Shown here piece after piece: positions 1 through 10,979 of a stretch of 64,000 nt of DNA. Position 1 is the stretch's first letter; each line of letters begins with the position of its first letter. The position numbers and the translations under genes were made by a program. This stretch comes from Trema orientale (Eukaryota > Streptophyta > Magnoliopsida > Rosales > Cannabaceae): positions 150,864-214,863 of the forward strand of contig JXTC01000508.1 of NCBI GenBank assembly GCA_002914845.1, written 5' to 3'. Below the pieces are notes generated by a model, which saw nothing but the letters and a program-made list of their open reading frames with translations, did no database searches and was not told the DNA's origin.

Positions 1-840
1 TATGGCAAAAAGTGCAAGAAGTGGTATTTAAATAATTAGATGGGCCGTAAGAGGCTCGGCCCAAAAAGACCTATAGAGATATTTTGAGAAATACCACTGC
101 TAGAAAGCATGCATGTCACAAAATTCATGATTTATGAAAAATGCTCATTTTCTAAACTTTCGACCAATAAGAGTGGTAAAAAAATGTATTTGGGTCTTAC
201 TAATGATATTGGTACGAATCTAAGATAGATTTCAAACCTTGTTGAAGTCGTGACGGCCCACTAGGCCTTAGTAGAGCAGCCTACGTACGGAGGCCTGGTG
301 TAGGCTTCATGTTGCATGTGTGCAACGTAAACGACATCTGAGGCATTCTTGAGATAGAATTGCTTGGTTTGACATTCCTATTTTTCTAAGCAATTTTCTT
401 GCATAACAGAGGAATTAATCCAGATAAAAATTCAAACCAAGAAAGGTAAGCACTGGGGGTATTTTGAAAATAAAATTAAGCCCCCAGTGTTTTGAATGAA
501 TTGCTGGAGAGAAAGATATTTTAGAAGGAATACAATCCCCAGTAAATTGAATAACTGTTAGAGAGAGGTAAACTCTATCCCTGGAATTTTGTGAAATATT
601 TTGGCAATCCCTTCGAATTTTTCAACAGAGGTGGAAAGGGAGAGATTCCAAAAATTGACTAATTACGCTTGAAAAATATTTGCACAAAAATTAGTCGTGA
701 AAAGCGCTTATAATAATTTTCCAAGAGGTATAGGAGATTTTAATTTTCAGAAATCATGAGGTTTTGAAAAGATGTCTCCGAAAATAGAGAACATCCAGAA
801 ATTACTACAAGCATTTGTGAGAAATATTTCACTCGTAAAA
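1..840. other. Non-coding stretch, probably 3' untranslated part of the Gypsy element
   Basis: No credible coding frame. The stretch is AT-rich, with a slightly more GC-rich patch around 240-320. It adjoins the tandem-repeat block and is assigned to the retroelement only by position. I see no LTR end, tRNA or gene here. Confidence 0.4.
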
Positions 841-2180
841 AAAAAAAGGAAACCATGAGTTTGTGGCGGAGTACTTATCAGGGAAGAAGCGATAAGGTTT
901 TAAAAATAGCTGCATGGGAAAAGTATGAAAATCATCATGCAGGAAAACTCACAGCTAGGAGTGAGAAAATCATCTACATATAGTAAATTTAGAGAGTATA
1001 AAACTCAAAAGCATGTAGAATCATCAGTTTGTCATGCTGAGGTTTTAGAATAGCTGCATGAGAGAGGTGTGAAAATTCATGCAGTAAATCTCATGTATAA
1101 GAGTGAGAAAAACTACATGCCAAGGCCTAAAAAGTAAGGTCTAAAAGTATGTAGATAAATACTCATTGGGTTTACACGACGAGGTTTGACCTCTGCATAG
1201 AGAAATATGTCATGCAGGAAGAACTACACATAGGTAGAAAAGTACTTATCGTAAAGGAGACGGTAAGGTTTTGACATCCACACAAATATATGTTAAAATC
1301 ATACTGGGAGAGCTATATGCAAAGACTCAGAAATACGAGATTTTTAGAAGCATGTAGAAAAATACTTATCGGATTTACAAGATAAGGTTTTGACATCTGT
1401 ATAGAAAATTGAGTAGATTTATGCAGGAAAAACTACATGTGAAAAAAGAAGTTTGAACATGTAGAAGAGTACTTATCATAGAGGCGACGATAAGGTTTTA
1501 ATCTTTGCGTGTGTATATCCAAAAATCATGCAGAAAATGCTACATGCAAAGATTCAGAAATGTGAGATTTTAAAGGCATGTAGAAAAGTACTTATCAGCT
1601 TTGCACGATAAGGTTTTGACATCTGCATAGAAAAATATGTAAAGCTATGTAGAAAAAGCTATATGTAAGGACAGAAGCTTGAACATATAGAAAAATACTT
1701 ATCGTAGAGGCGACGACAAGATTTTGATATCCGCATGGGTATATGTTATCATGCAGGGAGAACTACAAGCAAAAACTCAGAAATGTGAGATTTTAGAAGC
1801 ATGTAGAAAAGTACTTATCAGCTTTGCACGATAAGGTTTTGACATCTGCGTAGAAAAATGTGTAAAATTATGCAGGAAAGACTACATATAAGAACAGAAG
1901 CTTGAACATGTAGAAAAGTACTTATCGTAGAGGCGATGATAAGGTCTTGATATCTGCATGAGTATATGTTAAAATCATACAGGGAGAACTACATGCAAAG
2001 ACTCAGAAATGTGAGATTTTAGAAGCATGTAGAAAAGTACTTATCGGTTTTGCACGATAAAGTTTTGACACCTGCATAGAAAAATATGTAAAATTATGCA
2101 GAAAAGGCTACATGTAAGGACAAAAGCTTGAACATATAGAAAAATACTTATCGTGGAGGTGACGATAAGGTTTTGATAGG
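841..2180. repeat. Two-monomer higher-order tandem repeat (about 226 bp dimer)
   Basis: The word ACTTATC recurs at 873, 1244, 1364, 1471, 1590, 1697, 1813, 1920, 2039 and 2146. From 1244 the spacings are 120, 107, 119, 107, 116, 107, 119 and 107. Two monomer types alternate. The 107-bp one carries a GCTTTGCACGATAAGG-type start, and the ~119-bp one carries a GTAGAGGCGACGATAAGG-type start and a GAAATGTGAGATTTTAGAAG segment. The dimer unit is therefore about 226 bp, with about four copies. 841-1243 holds more diverged copies. Tandem repeats in the 3' untranslated part are known for Tat/Ogre-type Gypsy elements, where they can seed satellite DNA. Confidence 0.85.
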
Positions 2181-2189
2181 TGAGGCGGA

Positions 2190-3380
2190 GTATGAGTAAG
2201 AATACTCTCCACATACTTGGGCAATAAGTATAGCTCGGATGGCCATACCCGGGCGAAATTAAGCGTCGCCCTTGTGGAAGAGACAGGCTTTTGGCAGAGA
2301 CTGCGCCAATTTAGCCGCTTTACAGTCAACCGGACAGGGGAGAACTTGCTGCGACCTACGGGACTGAGGCTGCTTTGTAGTGTAACTAGAGGGTCCTGCA
2401 CACTCACTCGCTATTTAAAGTGCAAAGCGTCATCCTAGGTAAGATAATAGGTGCGATTTTTTTTGCCAAGATATAGCTCCTCTTGCATTGGAAAAAAATG
2501 CAGATATGGAAGATCTGGCATTTTGGCCGGCGGTATTGTGACAAGCTGCTTCTAGGATGACTGACCAGCGACAGGGGGGCCCACGACTGGGGTCATACTT
2601 TGCTACCTCAATTCCTCCTTGCCATGATAACGCCTCGAAGCTTTTTCTGAGGAATGTCCAAGACTTTTAGTTTTGGAGATACTTTATCCTTTTTGTCTTT
2701 TTCAGCACTTTATTATTTACTTTTCTACCTAACTCTTTCCCATTCTCCTTTTGAAACTGATGGCTTTTGTCAGTTTATCTCTCTGGCCTTTTTCAATGGC
2801 TTTTATCCTCACATCTCTTATGCCTTTTACGATGACTTTTACAAGTATCTCAGAACATAAAGTACCTAAAGTAGTACCCAGAAATCACTTCAGAAAAATT
2901 TGAAAACAGCCAGTTTTTGAAAATATGGGTGTACCGATCTCAGTTTTGAAAATAGAGAAGCTTGTAGTGGAAAATAATAACTTCTTATTTTAACAGAGTT
3001 TCGTAAAAGGATTTGTCAAAAGGAGGATAGATATTTCGACAGAAACTCTTAAATGTTCGAAAAAATAGTACTGAGAATTGGGTATTTGACACGGCTGATT
3101 TTCAAAAAAAATAGGACTGAATAATTTTTTTTTGAAAATAGGATAAAACCCCGGGGAGAATAGAGATATCAATGCACAAATATGAGAGAAAAATGCCCAT
3201 CATGGAGTAAAGAAAAAAAAGTGATGGCAACTTTGTTTGTGCATGTAAAAACGAAAGTCCCCAGTATAGGGTTATCCATAGCAGTCCTTAATTTATCAAG
3301 TGTAATATTTCTTGATAAATTTTAAATTATTAGGTGGAGAGAGTTTACCAGTGTCAATCTCTTGGAGAAAACAATACCCA
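2190..3380. other. Non-coding retroelement 3' region with a GC-rich patch
   Basis: 2190-2430 is clearly more GC-rich than its surroundings and gives small overlapping frames on both strands (73 and 99 codons), none with recognisable homology. 2640-3300 is AT-rich with only short chance frames. By position it lies between the integrase end and the tandem repeats of the Gypsy element. Confidence 0.4.
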
Positions 3381-3907
3381 CTGGGCTTGATGTCAGCGAT
3401 TTGATATGGGCCTTCCTAATTTGGAGTGAATTTTACGACGTGCAATCCCTTCATGATGTGATCGGTGGCTTTTAGCACCAACTCTCCCATCTAAAAAGAA
3501 CGAGGTCTTATTAGTTGATTGTAAGCTTGAGCCAGCTTCTTTTGATAAGATAAGACCCCTTGTTGCACTTGATCTCATCTGTCTTCTAGGACTTCGAGAT
3601 CGAATTCTCGAGTGCTTTCAGCAGCGTTTGAGGAGAGCACCATTTTTGCAGAGGGCACAAAGAGTTCCACAGGCCAAATAGTTTCAGCTCCATACACCAT
3701 GGAAAATGGTGTTTGTTTGGTGGTGGTAATTTTAGTGACTCTGTAGGCCCAGAGTGCAGAAGATAAGCACTCATCCGATTGAATGGACTTGGCATCGATC
3801 ATTCGTTTGATAATGGCTACCAAGGTTTTATTGAAGGCTTCAATTGCACTATTGCCTTGGGGATAATATCGGGTAGAGCGCCCATGGAAAATATGATACC
3901 TTCCCAA
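3345..3907 (-). pseudogene. Gypsy integrase, C-terminal part (broken)
   Basis: The 3575-3907 frame shows the end of the retroviral-type integrase core: STRYYPQGN (the YYPQGN signature), then AFNKTLV and an LWAYRVT..TPFSMVYGAE block. Below 3575 the reading continues in other frames with MGELVLKATD, LHVVKFTPNWEGPY and the basic tail typical of the Gypsy integrase C-terminus. The protein would insert retroelement cDNA into the chromosome. The first two thirds of the catalytic core are missing: the sequence jumps at 3907 into the inverted segment, and the part with the first catalytic aspartates is found on neither side. Confidence 0.85.
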
Positions 3908-5800
3908 TAGGCACTGAAAGGGTTGCCTGTGAAGGGTATCCCTCGAGACCTCAAGCAGTTAAGGCGATTCATCGGAAAAGTTTCTTATCTCCGGAGATTT
4001 ATTCCTGCCTTAGCCACCATCATCAAGCCTCTTCACCAACTCACCAAGAAATCGGTAGAATTCAGGTGAGAACCGGAGCATGAGCATGCATTCGATGAAA
4101 TCAAGAAAATCCTCACTCACCCGCAAGTCATGATTACTCCGTCCCTAGGAAAAGAATTACTTATCTATTTGTCTGCCTCCGATGAAGCAGTTGGAGTACT
4201 TATAGTGCAAAAGTCCGACGGACAAGAAAACCAGTCTACTATCTTAGTCGATTGCTCAAGAGTTCGGAGAAAAATTATCCCTTCAACGAAAAGCTTTGTG
4301 TTGCACTAGCTTATGCAATACAAAAATTTCGACATTATATGCTCACTCATAAAGTGAAGGTGATCACCAACTCTGACCCAATTAAGTTTCTTCTCCAGAA
4401 GCCTGTTCTGAATGGACGATATGCTAAATGGCTGTTCATGCTTAGCGAGCTCGATATATCGGTGGTAAAACCAAAAGCAATCAAGAGTGAAGCTCTGGCT
4501 GAATTACTTAAATATACCACACACGCTCTCGATGAGGGAATACTCTTTGTGGAAAATAGAGAAAACAACTGGACATTATACTTCGATGGTGCCTCAACTC
4601 ATAATGAAGGAAGTGCCGGAATTGTACTCACCAATAATCATAGAGAAATCTTCAAGAAAGCTGTCAAGTTGGCCTTTCCTTGCTCCAACAATGAAGCCGA
4701 GTATGTGGCTTTAGCTATTGGCTTAGATTTGGCCAATGACATGAAAATCTCCAAACTAAGAATCTGCGGAGACTCTAATTTAATCATCAAACAGTTAGAT
4801 GGAGAATTCGCAGTCAAAGGACCTGCTCTGCTCAAATATCAAGAAGAAATTCGAAAAAAACTTCACAGTTTTGCCAATTATGAATTGCAGTACATTCCCT
4901 GGTCACAAAATAAGTATGCCGACGCTCTCGCCACTTTGGTACTCAAAATTACTCTAACCAATGAAGATCTTATTCAAATTTCTTTGGTGATTAAGGTAGA
5001 ACTCATTCCTTCAGCAGCACCATCCCTAAGTGATTGGATCTATTCTATCAAAGAAAAGATAGAAAAGTCTAATGCGCAGAGCCTCAAAGAGACCAAGCCA
5101 TACGTTGTAATCAACGACCATCTTTATCAGAGACTGTCTAATGGCGTCTTAGCTAAGTGCATTGATATGACGCTTGGCGAAACAATCCTCCGAGAAATCC
5201 ATAACAAGACTTGCAGTCTGGAAGGTCCATCACTTGCCCGTCGAGTTCAGAGGTCAGGCTACTACTAGCCTAACCTCAAAAGCCAAGCTGGTGAGTTACA
5301 AAAGAATTACTAGTAGTGCCAGCTTGCAATTGACCACAGAGAAAGTTGCTACACAGAAGTACAAGATTGGAGGAAAATCTACATCGACTTTCTCAACTCT
5401 GGTCAGATGCCAGATAACGTCCCCTCGACTATTCTGGTCAGACGAAAAACTGAGAGATTCTTTGTTCACAATGGTTCCCTGTTCAGACGCAATTTCTAGG
5501 GGAAAGGCTTAAAATGCTTAGGGCCAACTGAAATCGACATAGCTCTCAGGGAAGTTCACACTGGGGACTTCGGCAGACATATGGGAGGCCCTCGTCTCTT
5601 CGAGCAACTACTCATTATTGGCTATTATTGGCCAATTATGGAAAAGGATGCCATAGAATTTGTCAGAAAATGCGAGGCCTGTCAAAAATATGCTAATCTT
5701 ATCCATGTCCCCGCTGTTGAAATGGGAAGTATCCATTCACCATGGCCATTCCATACCTGGCCCATCGATCTCATTGGGCCTATATCTCCTACAAGTTGAT
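3908..5800 (+). pseudogene. Inverted segment: RT end, RNase H, second RNase H, integrase zinc finger
   Basis: Plus-strand frames give, in order, the RT-RNase H connection (LRRFIGKVSYLRRFIPALA, 3955-4015), RNase H remnants (about 4150-4510), a second archaeal-type RNase H (4561-4950: LYFDGASTHNEGSAGIV, NNEAEYVAL, GDSNLII, YADALATL) and integrase zinc-finger modules (about 5190-5270 and 5535-5700, with CEACQKY). It ends at DLIGPISPT near 5797. The longest open part is 4252-5268. Flanking RT (5815 and up) and integrase (3907 and down) are both on the minus strand, so this block is flipped relative to the rest of the element. Stops near 4070 and 5268 break it. Confidence 0.85.
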
Positions 5801-5814
5801 TATAGCTTTGGTCT

Positions 5815-6643
5815 TGTCACCATCAATTCTAATACCCTCTTTGTGCACTACAAAGCCAAGAAACTTGCCATTAGAGACACCAAATACACATTTCAGCAGG
5901 TTCATTTGGAGGTTATATTACCGACAACGCTGCAATACTCCTCTTAGGTGGTCAAAGTGCATTTCTCGCTTTCGGGACTTGACTACGAGATCGTCAACGT
6001 AGTCCTTGACATGATTATGAATCATGTCATAGCATATGGCAGTCATAGCCCGCTGATATATGGCACCAGTATTCTTGAGGCCGAACGGCAGGACCACATA
6101 GTAAAAATTTTCAAAAAGAGTACGAAATGCCATCTTGATTGCATCTTCTGGATCCATCTTGATTTGATTATAGCCACTGAACCCATCCATGAAAGAGAAA
6201 ATTTCATGATTAGCCGTAGCATCAATGAGCATGTCGAGAATCGGGAGAGAGAAATCATCCTTCGGGCATGCTTTATTCAGATCACGGAAGTCTATGTAAA
6301 TTCGGATTTGGCCATTCTTCTTTTTAACAGGGACAATGTTGGCCAACCAAACAGCATGAACATAGGGTCAGATGAATCCCGCATCAAGGAGCTTCTGGAC
6401 TTCCTTTTGAATTTGGAGCTGAATGTGAATGCTGAAATTTCTAGCTGCTTGCTTAACAGGTTTAATGGTGGGATTAGTAGTATGTTTGTGGGTGATTAAC
6501 TTACTACTAAGCCCTGGCATGTCTTTATAAGACCAAGCAAAGACATCGCGGTATTCTTTGAGGAGTGAAAATAAAGCAACTTTGAATTCAGTGTCCAAAT
6601 TAGTAGAGATGAAAGTTGGCTTTTCTTCTCCGTCGATACCCAA
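5815..6643 (-). pseudogene. Gypsy reverse transcriptase (one internal stop)
   Basis: Minus-strand reading gives the linker ending LLDAGFI (6368-6643), an in-frame TGA at 6368-6370, then VPVKKKNGQIRIYIDFRDLN, FMDGFSGYNQI and VLPFGLKN, then the catalytic YVDD box (DYVDDLVV) in 5918-6346. It runs on to KFLGFVVHKEGIRID before stopping at the inversion boundary near 5815. RT copies the element RNA into DNA inside the virus-like particle. The catalytic aspartates are kept. The stop lies a few residues before the fingers domain, so a full polyprotein cannot be made as the sequence stands. Confidence 0.9.
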
Positions 6644-6649
6644 GTTGAC

Positions 6650-7740
6650 CTTTTTTAGTCCATCTTGTAGGTTTGAAGGCTCGTCTTGTAGCTTGTCAGG
6701 TACGAGGGGAATTGCTTCTACCCCTTCGGCATATTCCGTTTGGGGGCTCGCAAGGCCATTGCTGACCTCGCTATACCTTCAGAAGCCGTACATGGTTCGA
6801 CCGTCGAGAAGGATATCTTTTCGGGGTAAGACCCTTTTGGGAGTAACTGAATCTATCTCCATATCCTCAGAAGATGTATTGGTTGTACAACCTAGATTGA
6901 TGCCGTGAGGTCTTATAGTGTTGACACTCTCGGCGAGATCTTCATACAAGGTGGATTCAGCCCAGAAAATTTCTTTCTTTGCGAAAGGAGTCTTGGTAGC
7001 TGGGATGATAATTTCCCTTTCACCTTTGATGGCTTTTACGCATTGGTGGAGGGTAGAGGGTACCATATGATGTTGATGAAGCTAAGGTCTTCCAATCAAG
7101 ATATGGTAGGGGACGTCCACATCAATAACATGAAATTTAGTGGACGCTCTGATGGGGCCAATTTGTAAATCCACATTGACACAGTCCTTGGTGTTAAAAG
7201 GGTCAGAAGCAAAAGTCACAAAGGGTATCGTCTGAAAAACTTACTTGTCTTCAAGGATATCGGCAGCCTTGAAAGTACTCTATGGCATGAGGTTGACAGA
7301 GGAGCCATTGTCGATAAGGGCATGCTTAAGAAGTAATTCGTTCACCTTGGCCTCTACATAAAGTAGTTTGTTGTAGAACAGATGTGGGGCTTGTGCACCT
7401 TTTGCAGAGAAAGTGATTATGTCTTCACTCTTTTTAGTAGTTCGCTTTACTGCGTGGTTGACAGCGCAGCACTGAGAACCAAATTTTTGAGAAATCTTGA
7501 ATAAAGCAGAAGTGGCTTCTCATCGTGCCTCGTCGTTGAACTCGAGAGTGTCAAAAAGATTCTTGAACACTTGAGAATTTGTGAGGTTTTGCATTATGTC
7601 ATTTATTTCTTGTTCCTTGGAGGAACTTTTTTGGACCAGGTCTGACTTTGAGCATTCTTCGATGATGCACATTCTCACTTGGCCACCTCTGTGTCTTGGA
7701 AAGGAGTTGACTTTTGCCTTTTATTGTTGGTTGTCATGCA
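6650..7740 (-). pseudogene. Gypsy protease region of the polyprotein
   Basis: The minus strand contains ALIDNGSSVNLMP (about 7285-7325), the Tat-type aspartic protease active site. It is followed by IGPIRASTKFHVIDV and then YHILIGRPWLH (about 7065-7100), the conserved second protease block. A linker of about 150 residues follows towards RT. Stops lie at 7280-7282 (just after the active-site motif) and 7241-7243. The protease would cut the Gag-Pol polyprotein. Reading is otherwise open with gag upstream, which supports one fused gag-pol frame in the ancestor. Confidence 0.8.
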
Positions 7741-8951
7741 GTATCTCACCTCTTCGATCTTTGATCATATAATGTCTTCTAACTTTATAACACTCAGAAG
7801 TAGCATAGCCAACTCTGCGGTGGAACAGGCAGAATTGTGGGTTTGCTAATTGTTCTAGCGTTGGCGGTCTGGTGTTGGGTGGACAGATTAGATCTCCATC
7901 CTCTATCCAAACCTGAACAAGTACGTTGATTTGCTCGTCAGTAAATGGGATCGCCAGAGGAATATCCTAGTCTCTTCTCGGCGGCCGGTGTTGGTCGACC
8001 ATAGCTATCGTCCTTTTTCGCTTGTAAGATGTAGCTTTGGCTGTACCTTGTGAGGGCGTCACCTGGACAGGGGTTGGCACATACATCTGAGACATAGAAG
8101 CCTCTGTATTGTTGACTCGAAACATCAAGTCAGCAAAATTGGTGATAACATGATTCTCTATGTGGATTCGGTAGGGCATCCACATCCAATTGATACAGAT
8201 GCGAATGAGTCCTCTTTCAGATACCATCTCTCTGCAATCGAGAGCAATTTCTTTGAATCTCCATACAAAGTGAGAAAGAGACTCATTTTCCCGTTGCTTC
8301 AGAGTAGCGAGGTCGGCTAACTCCAAGTTGCGTTCTGCCACGAAGAATTTAGTAAAGAAAACTGTCACTAATTCTTCCCAAGCGGTAATACTGCCGGCAA
8401 GTAGGTTGATGAACCACGAATAAGCTCTATCGGTAAGAGACTTAGAGAACTCTCTCAATCGGAGCTCATGGTGAGGTATAAACCCCAAGATCATCAAGGA
8501 AGCTGATAACATGTTCTCTAGCGTTGCCGCTTTTGCTATTAAACTTCTTGAATGAAGGGCTGACGTAGTCCTTCGGATATGACTTTGAACTAATCCAAGC
8601 AGGGTAGGAACGTTGGAATTCTGTAGCCGCCACATTTCTGTGGGCCCTTTCAGCTTCGTGTTTGAATATTTTTTGTAATTGTTCCTTGGTGATGAAATTC
8701 GGTGAAGAAGTGTTGCCAGTGTCACTTGGTGTGGTGATGGCTATATTGGCAGTATTTCCACTAACTCCAGGTATAGTGGAGCTTTGGTTCGTTGTAACAG
8801 GCAGAATGCCACTTGGGTCAAGGGACGAAATAGAAGATCCAGCTTTATTCGATCTTCTTTCTCTAGTTAATTGTTGTAGGATTTGAGCATGAGACGCTTG
8901 TATATCCCCTTGAGATCGTCTGAGATCATTGATGCTGACTGTATTAGCCAA
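7741..8951 (-). pseudogene. Gypsy gag (capsid) protein, frameshifted
   Basis: The N-terminal part starts at an ATG at 8951 (MANTVSINDL) and runs to about 8470. The reading then shifts frame and continues as SLTDRAYSWFINL, AWEELVTVFFTKF and LKQRENESLSHFVWRF to a stop at 7967-7969, the hallmark blocks of the plant retrotransposon gag family. Past the stop the same frame continues with FCLFHRRVGYATSEC (about 7790-7840), a zinc-knuckle-like segment. The protein would form the virus-like particle shell. There is one frameshift near 8475 and one nonsense codon. The 8466-8951 frame and the 7967-8725 frame overlap because of the shift. Confidence 0.85.
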
Positions 8952-9044
8952 CTCAATGTTGGAGGGTTCTTGTTGTTGCGGTTGAGGATGTTGTTATTGA
9001 CTATCCATTTTGAAAAGGGGGAGACGGAACTTTAATAATAGTGT

Positions 9045-9200
9045 TGTCGGAATGGAATTTCAACAACAAGAAAGGGGGTGTTTAGGGATGGAATTTCAAC
9101 AACAAGAAAGGAAATATTTAAGAGATGGAATTTTAACAACAAGAAAGAAAGTGCTTAGGGAATGGAATTTCAACAATAAGAAAGAGAGTATTTAGGAGGA
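9045..9200. repeat. Short tandem array, 36-37 bp unit, four copies
   Basis: The block GAATTTCAACAACAAGAAAG recurs at 9055, 9091, 9128 and 9165 (periods 36, 37 and 37). It lies in the untranslated leader of the Gypsy element between the primer site and gag, so the 61-codon frame across it is an artefact of the repeat. Confidence 0.85.
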
Positions 9201-9204
9201 AGTG

Positions 9205-9360
9205 TCTAGGGAATGAAATGGACAGAGTAACGGTATACTGAATGTTGAGGAATAAGATGGGCAGAGTAACGGTACACTACCGGATGTCGGGAAATAAAAT
9301 GGGCAGAGTAATAATACACCACCGGATGTTAAAGAATAAAATGGGTAAAGTAACGGTATG
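9205..9360. repeat. Second short tandem array in the Gypsy leader
   Basis: A unit built around GGGCAGAGTAACGGTA recurs near 9231, 9261, 9302 and 9343. The spacing is 29 then about 42 bp, because later copies carry an extra ACCGGATGT block. It directly adjoins the 36-37 bp array but is a different unit. Confidence 0.75.
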
Positions 9361-9408
9361 CACTTGCAGATCTTGAGAATCGAAGAAACGTTAGTTTCCC
9401 TTTGGCTA

Positions 9409-9426
9409 CTTCCCAGTGGAGTCGCC
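9409..9426 (-). other. Candidate primer-binding site of the Gypsy element
   Basis: On the minus strand the LTR end (...CCCGAACA) is followed by a short spacer and GGCGACTCCACTGGGA. A TGGCGACTCCACTGGG-type site just inside the LTR is familiar from plant Gypsy elements. The exact tRNA is not determined here. Confidence 0.6.
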
Positions 9427-9540
9427 TTTTAATGTTCGGGATCAGACTTTGTGTTCTGATTAATTAATAAGACTTGTGATTAATTTAGACAAAACAAAGG
9501 ATAACTAGGATTATGGTTAGTGTGCAGGTGTAAGAGCTAT

Positions 9541-9870
9541 CACAACATTGTCTACGTGTCGAAGTCCTGATAGGCGGTCGATATAGAAAATGACACTTCC
9601 CACAGCGTCCTTGCCACATTAGCGGTTGCAAAGATAATGTGCTTACAATATAACAATAATAATAATAATAATAAAGGCAAAAATAATAATGTAAGTGTTA
9701 TCACAATACTGACACTACGTATCGAAGTCCCGATAGGCGGTCGCGATAGAGAACGACACTTCCCACGGCGTCCCTGTACGTAGGCGGTTGCAAGAATAAC
9801 TAGCTTACAGATCGACGATAATATAATAATGCGATAATAAATAAAGAATCTAGTTGACGGAGGCGAATAA
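9541..9870. repeat. Internal duplication in the LTR, period about 163 bp
   Basis: A block of about 100 bp (GAAGTCC, GATAGGCGGTCG, GACACTTCCCAC, GCGTCC, GCGGTTGCAA) occurs at 9561 and again at 9724, separated by an (AAT)n stretch at 9645-9675. Confidence 0.8.
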
Positions 9871-10969
9871 ACCGACCATGGTGTCAACTAGAAGTTAGCA
9901 ACAGAAATAAAATATAGAAAAATAAATAGTCAGAAACTGATGAAGGCGATACCATCCATATGCCAGCTAATTAGAGGGGTTAAAATTGTTAGGCAGTAAG
10001 CCCAGCTATATTATTAGAGGTAATAATAAATAACTGAATTAATAATAACAGAAATAAGCGAGGGTTAGCAAGAGAACACAAAATCCTGAACTTGTGCTAC
10101 AGGTCGAGCACAGGATTCGAGGAGAGTAGCTCGAGGCCCACAGATCACTGAAGTGCAAGAGTTAGAGACTGCATGTAAGGAAACTTGTAAAACAAGTTAA
10201 TAGGAAATGGTAATGTAAAAATAACAGGATGGCATAAAAATAATATATTAGTAAGAAAATGATATAAAACTGATTATTGGGCCTAGGATATATGAATAAA
10301 CTAATATGAGCTTAAGGAGTAGTCATGTAAAAATAACTAAGCTTGTATAAATATTTAGAAAAATACTAATACTCAGATGACTTGTTGATCAAGATTCACA
10401 CATATATGGACATGCAAAGATGGGTACGTGTACATGCATATATTTGTATGAAACTCGGGTAATAAGATGTGTATATCAAGGTATGTGCACGTGTGAATAT
10501 GAAAACTTGATGACCAAGTTATATGAAAGTACATGCAAATAATAATGAGATAAAGCTAATGGTGATAATAATAAGAAAATAAAAAAAAGAAGGATAGGGA
10601 CTTAGCTATGAATTATCAAATAAACCAAGGGGATGATGGAGGTGATGGTGATTGTCCCACGGCTTGGACAGAATAACGAGAGGTAGTGGTAATATTTAGT
10701 GATAATATGAATACAATTAACTAATACTATGGGTGGGTATGTAGAATATAATCTCGGTGTGAAGGAAAACAACAAGATGATGGTGGTGGTATTTAATAAA
10801 GAAAATATATAGAGAGTGGAAGGTGGTGAGGGCCACGGATGAACACAAAGGGGAGAGATGAAAATCAAAAAGAGAGATGAAGAAGGAAAGAGAGCACGGC
10901 TTAAGAGAAAGAAGTATTGTATTATTGATAGTACAAGCTCATTAGTTTTCAAATGAGAGCATTACCTCT

Positions 10970-10979
10970 CTATTTATAG
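10970..10979 (-). promoter_or_regulatory. TATA box of the Gypsy LTR promoter
   Basis: The minus strand reads CTATAAATAG, a strong plant TATA consensus, inside the LTR and oriented towards gag. It places the start of transcription near 10940. Confidence 0.6.

Noticed and set aside
841..2180. CRISPR-like array
   Set aside because: Regular spacing but no conserved short direct repeat with unique spacers; the whole unit is repeated, and this is a plant genome.
2108..2438. Opposing 99- and 73-codon frames
   Set aside because: A GC-rich patch in retroelement non-coding sequence. No homology recognised and both strands equally open.
9010..9195. 61-codon frame
   Set aside because: A translation of a 36-37 bp tandem array whose unit length keeps the frame open.
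10602..10952. 116-codon minus-strand hydrophobic frame
   Set aside because: Lies within the LTR leader right after the TATA box. Low-complexity composition, no domain.
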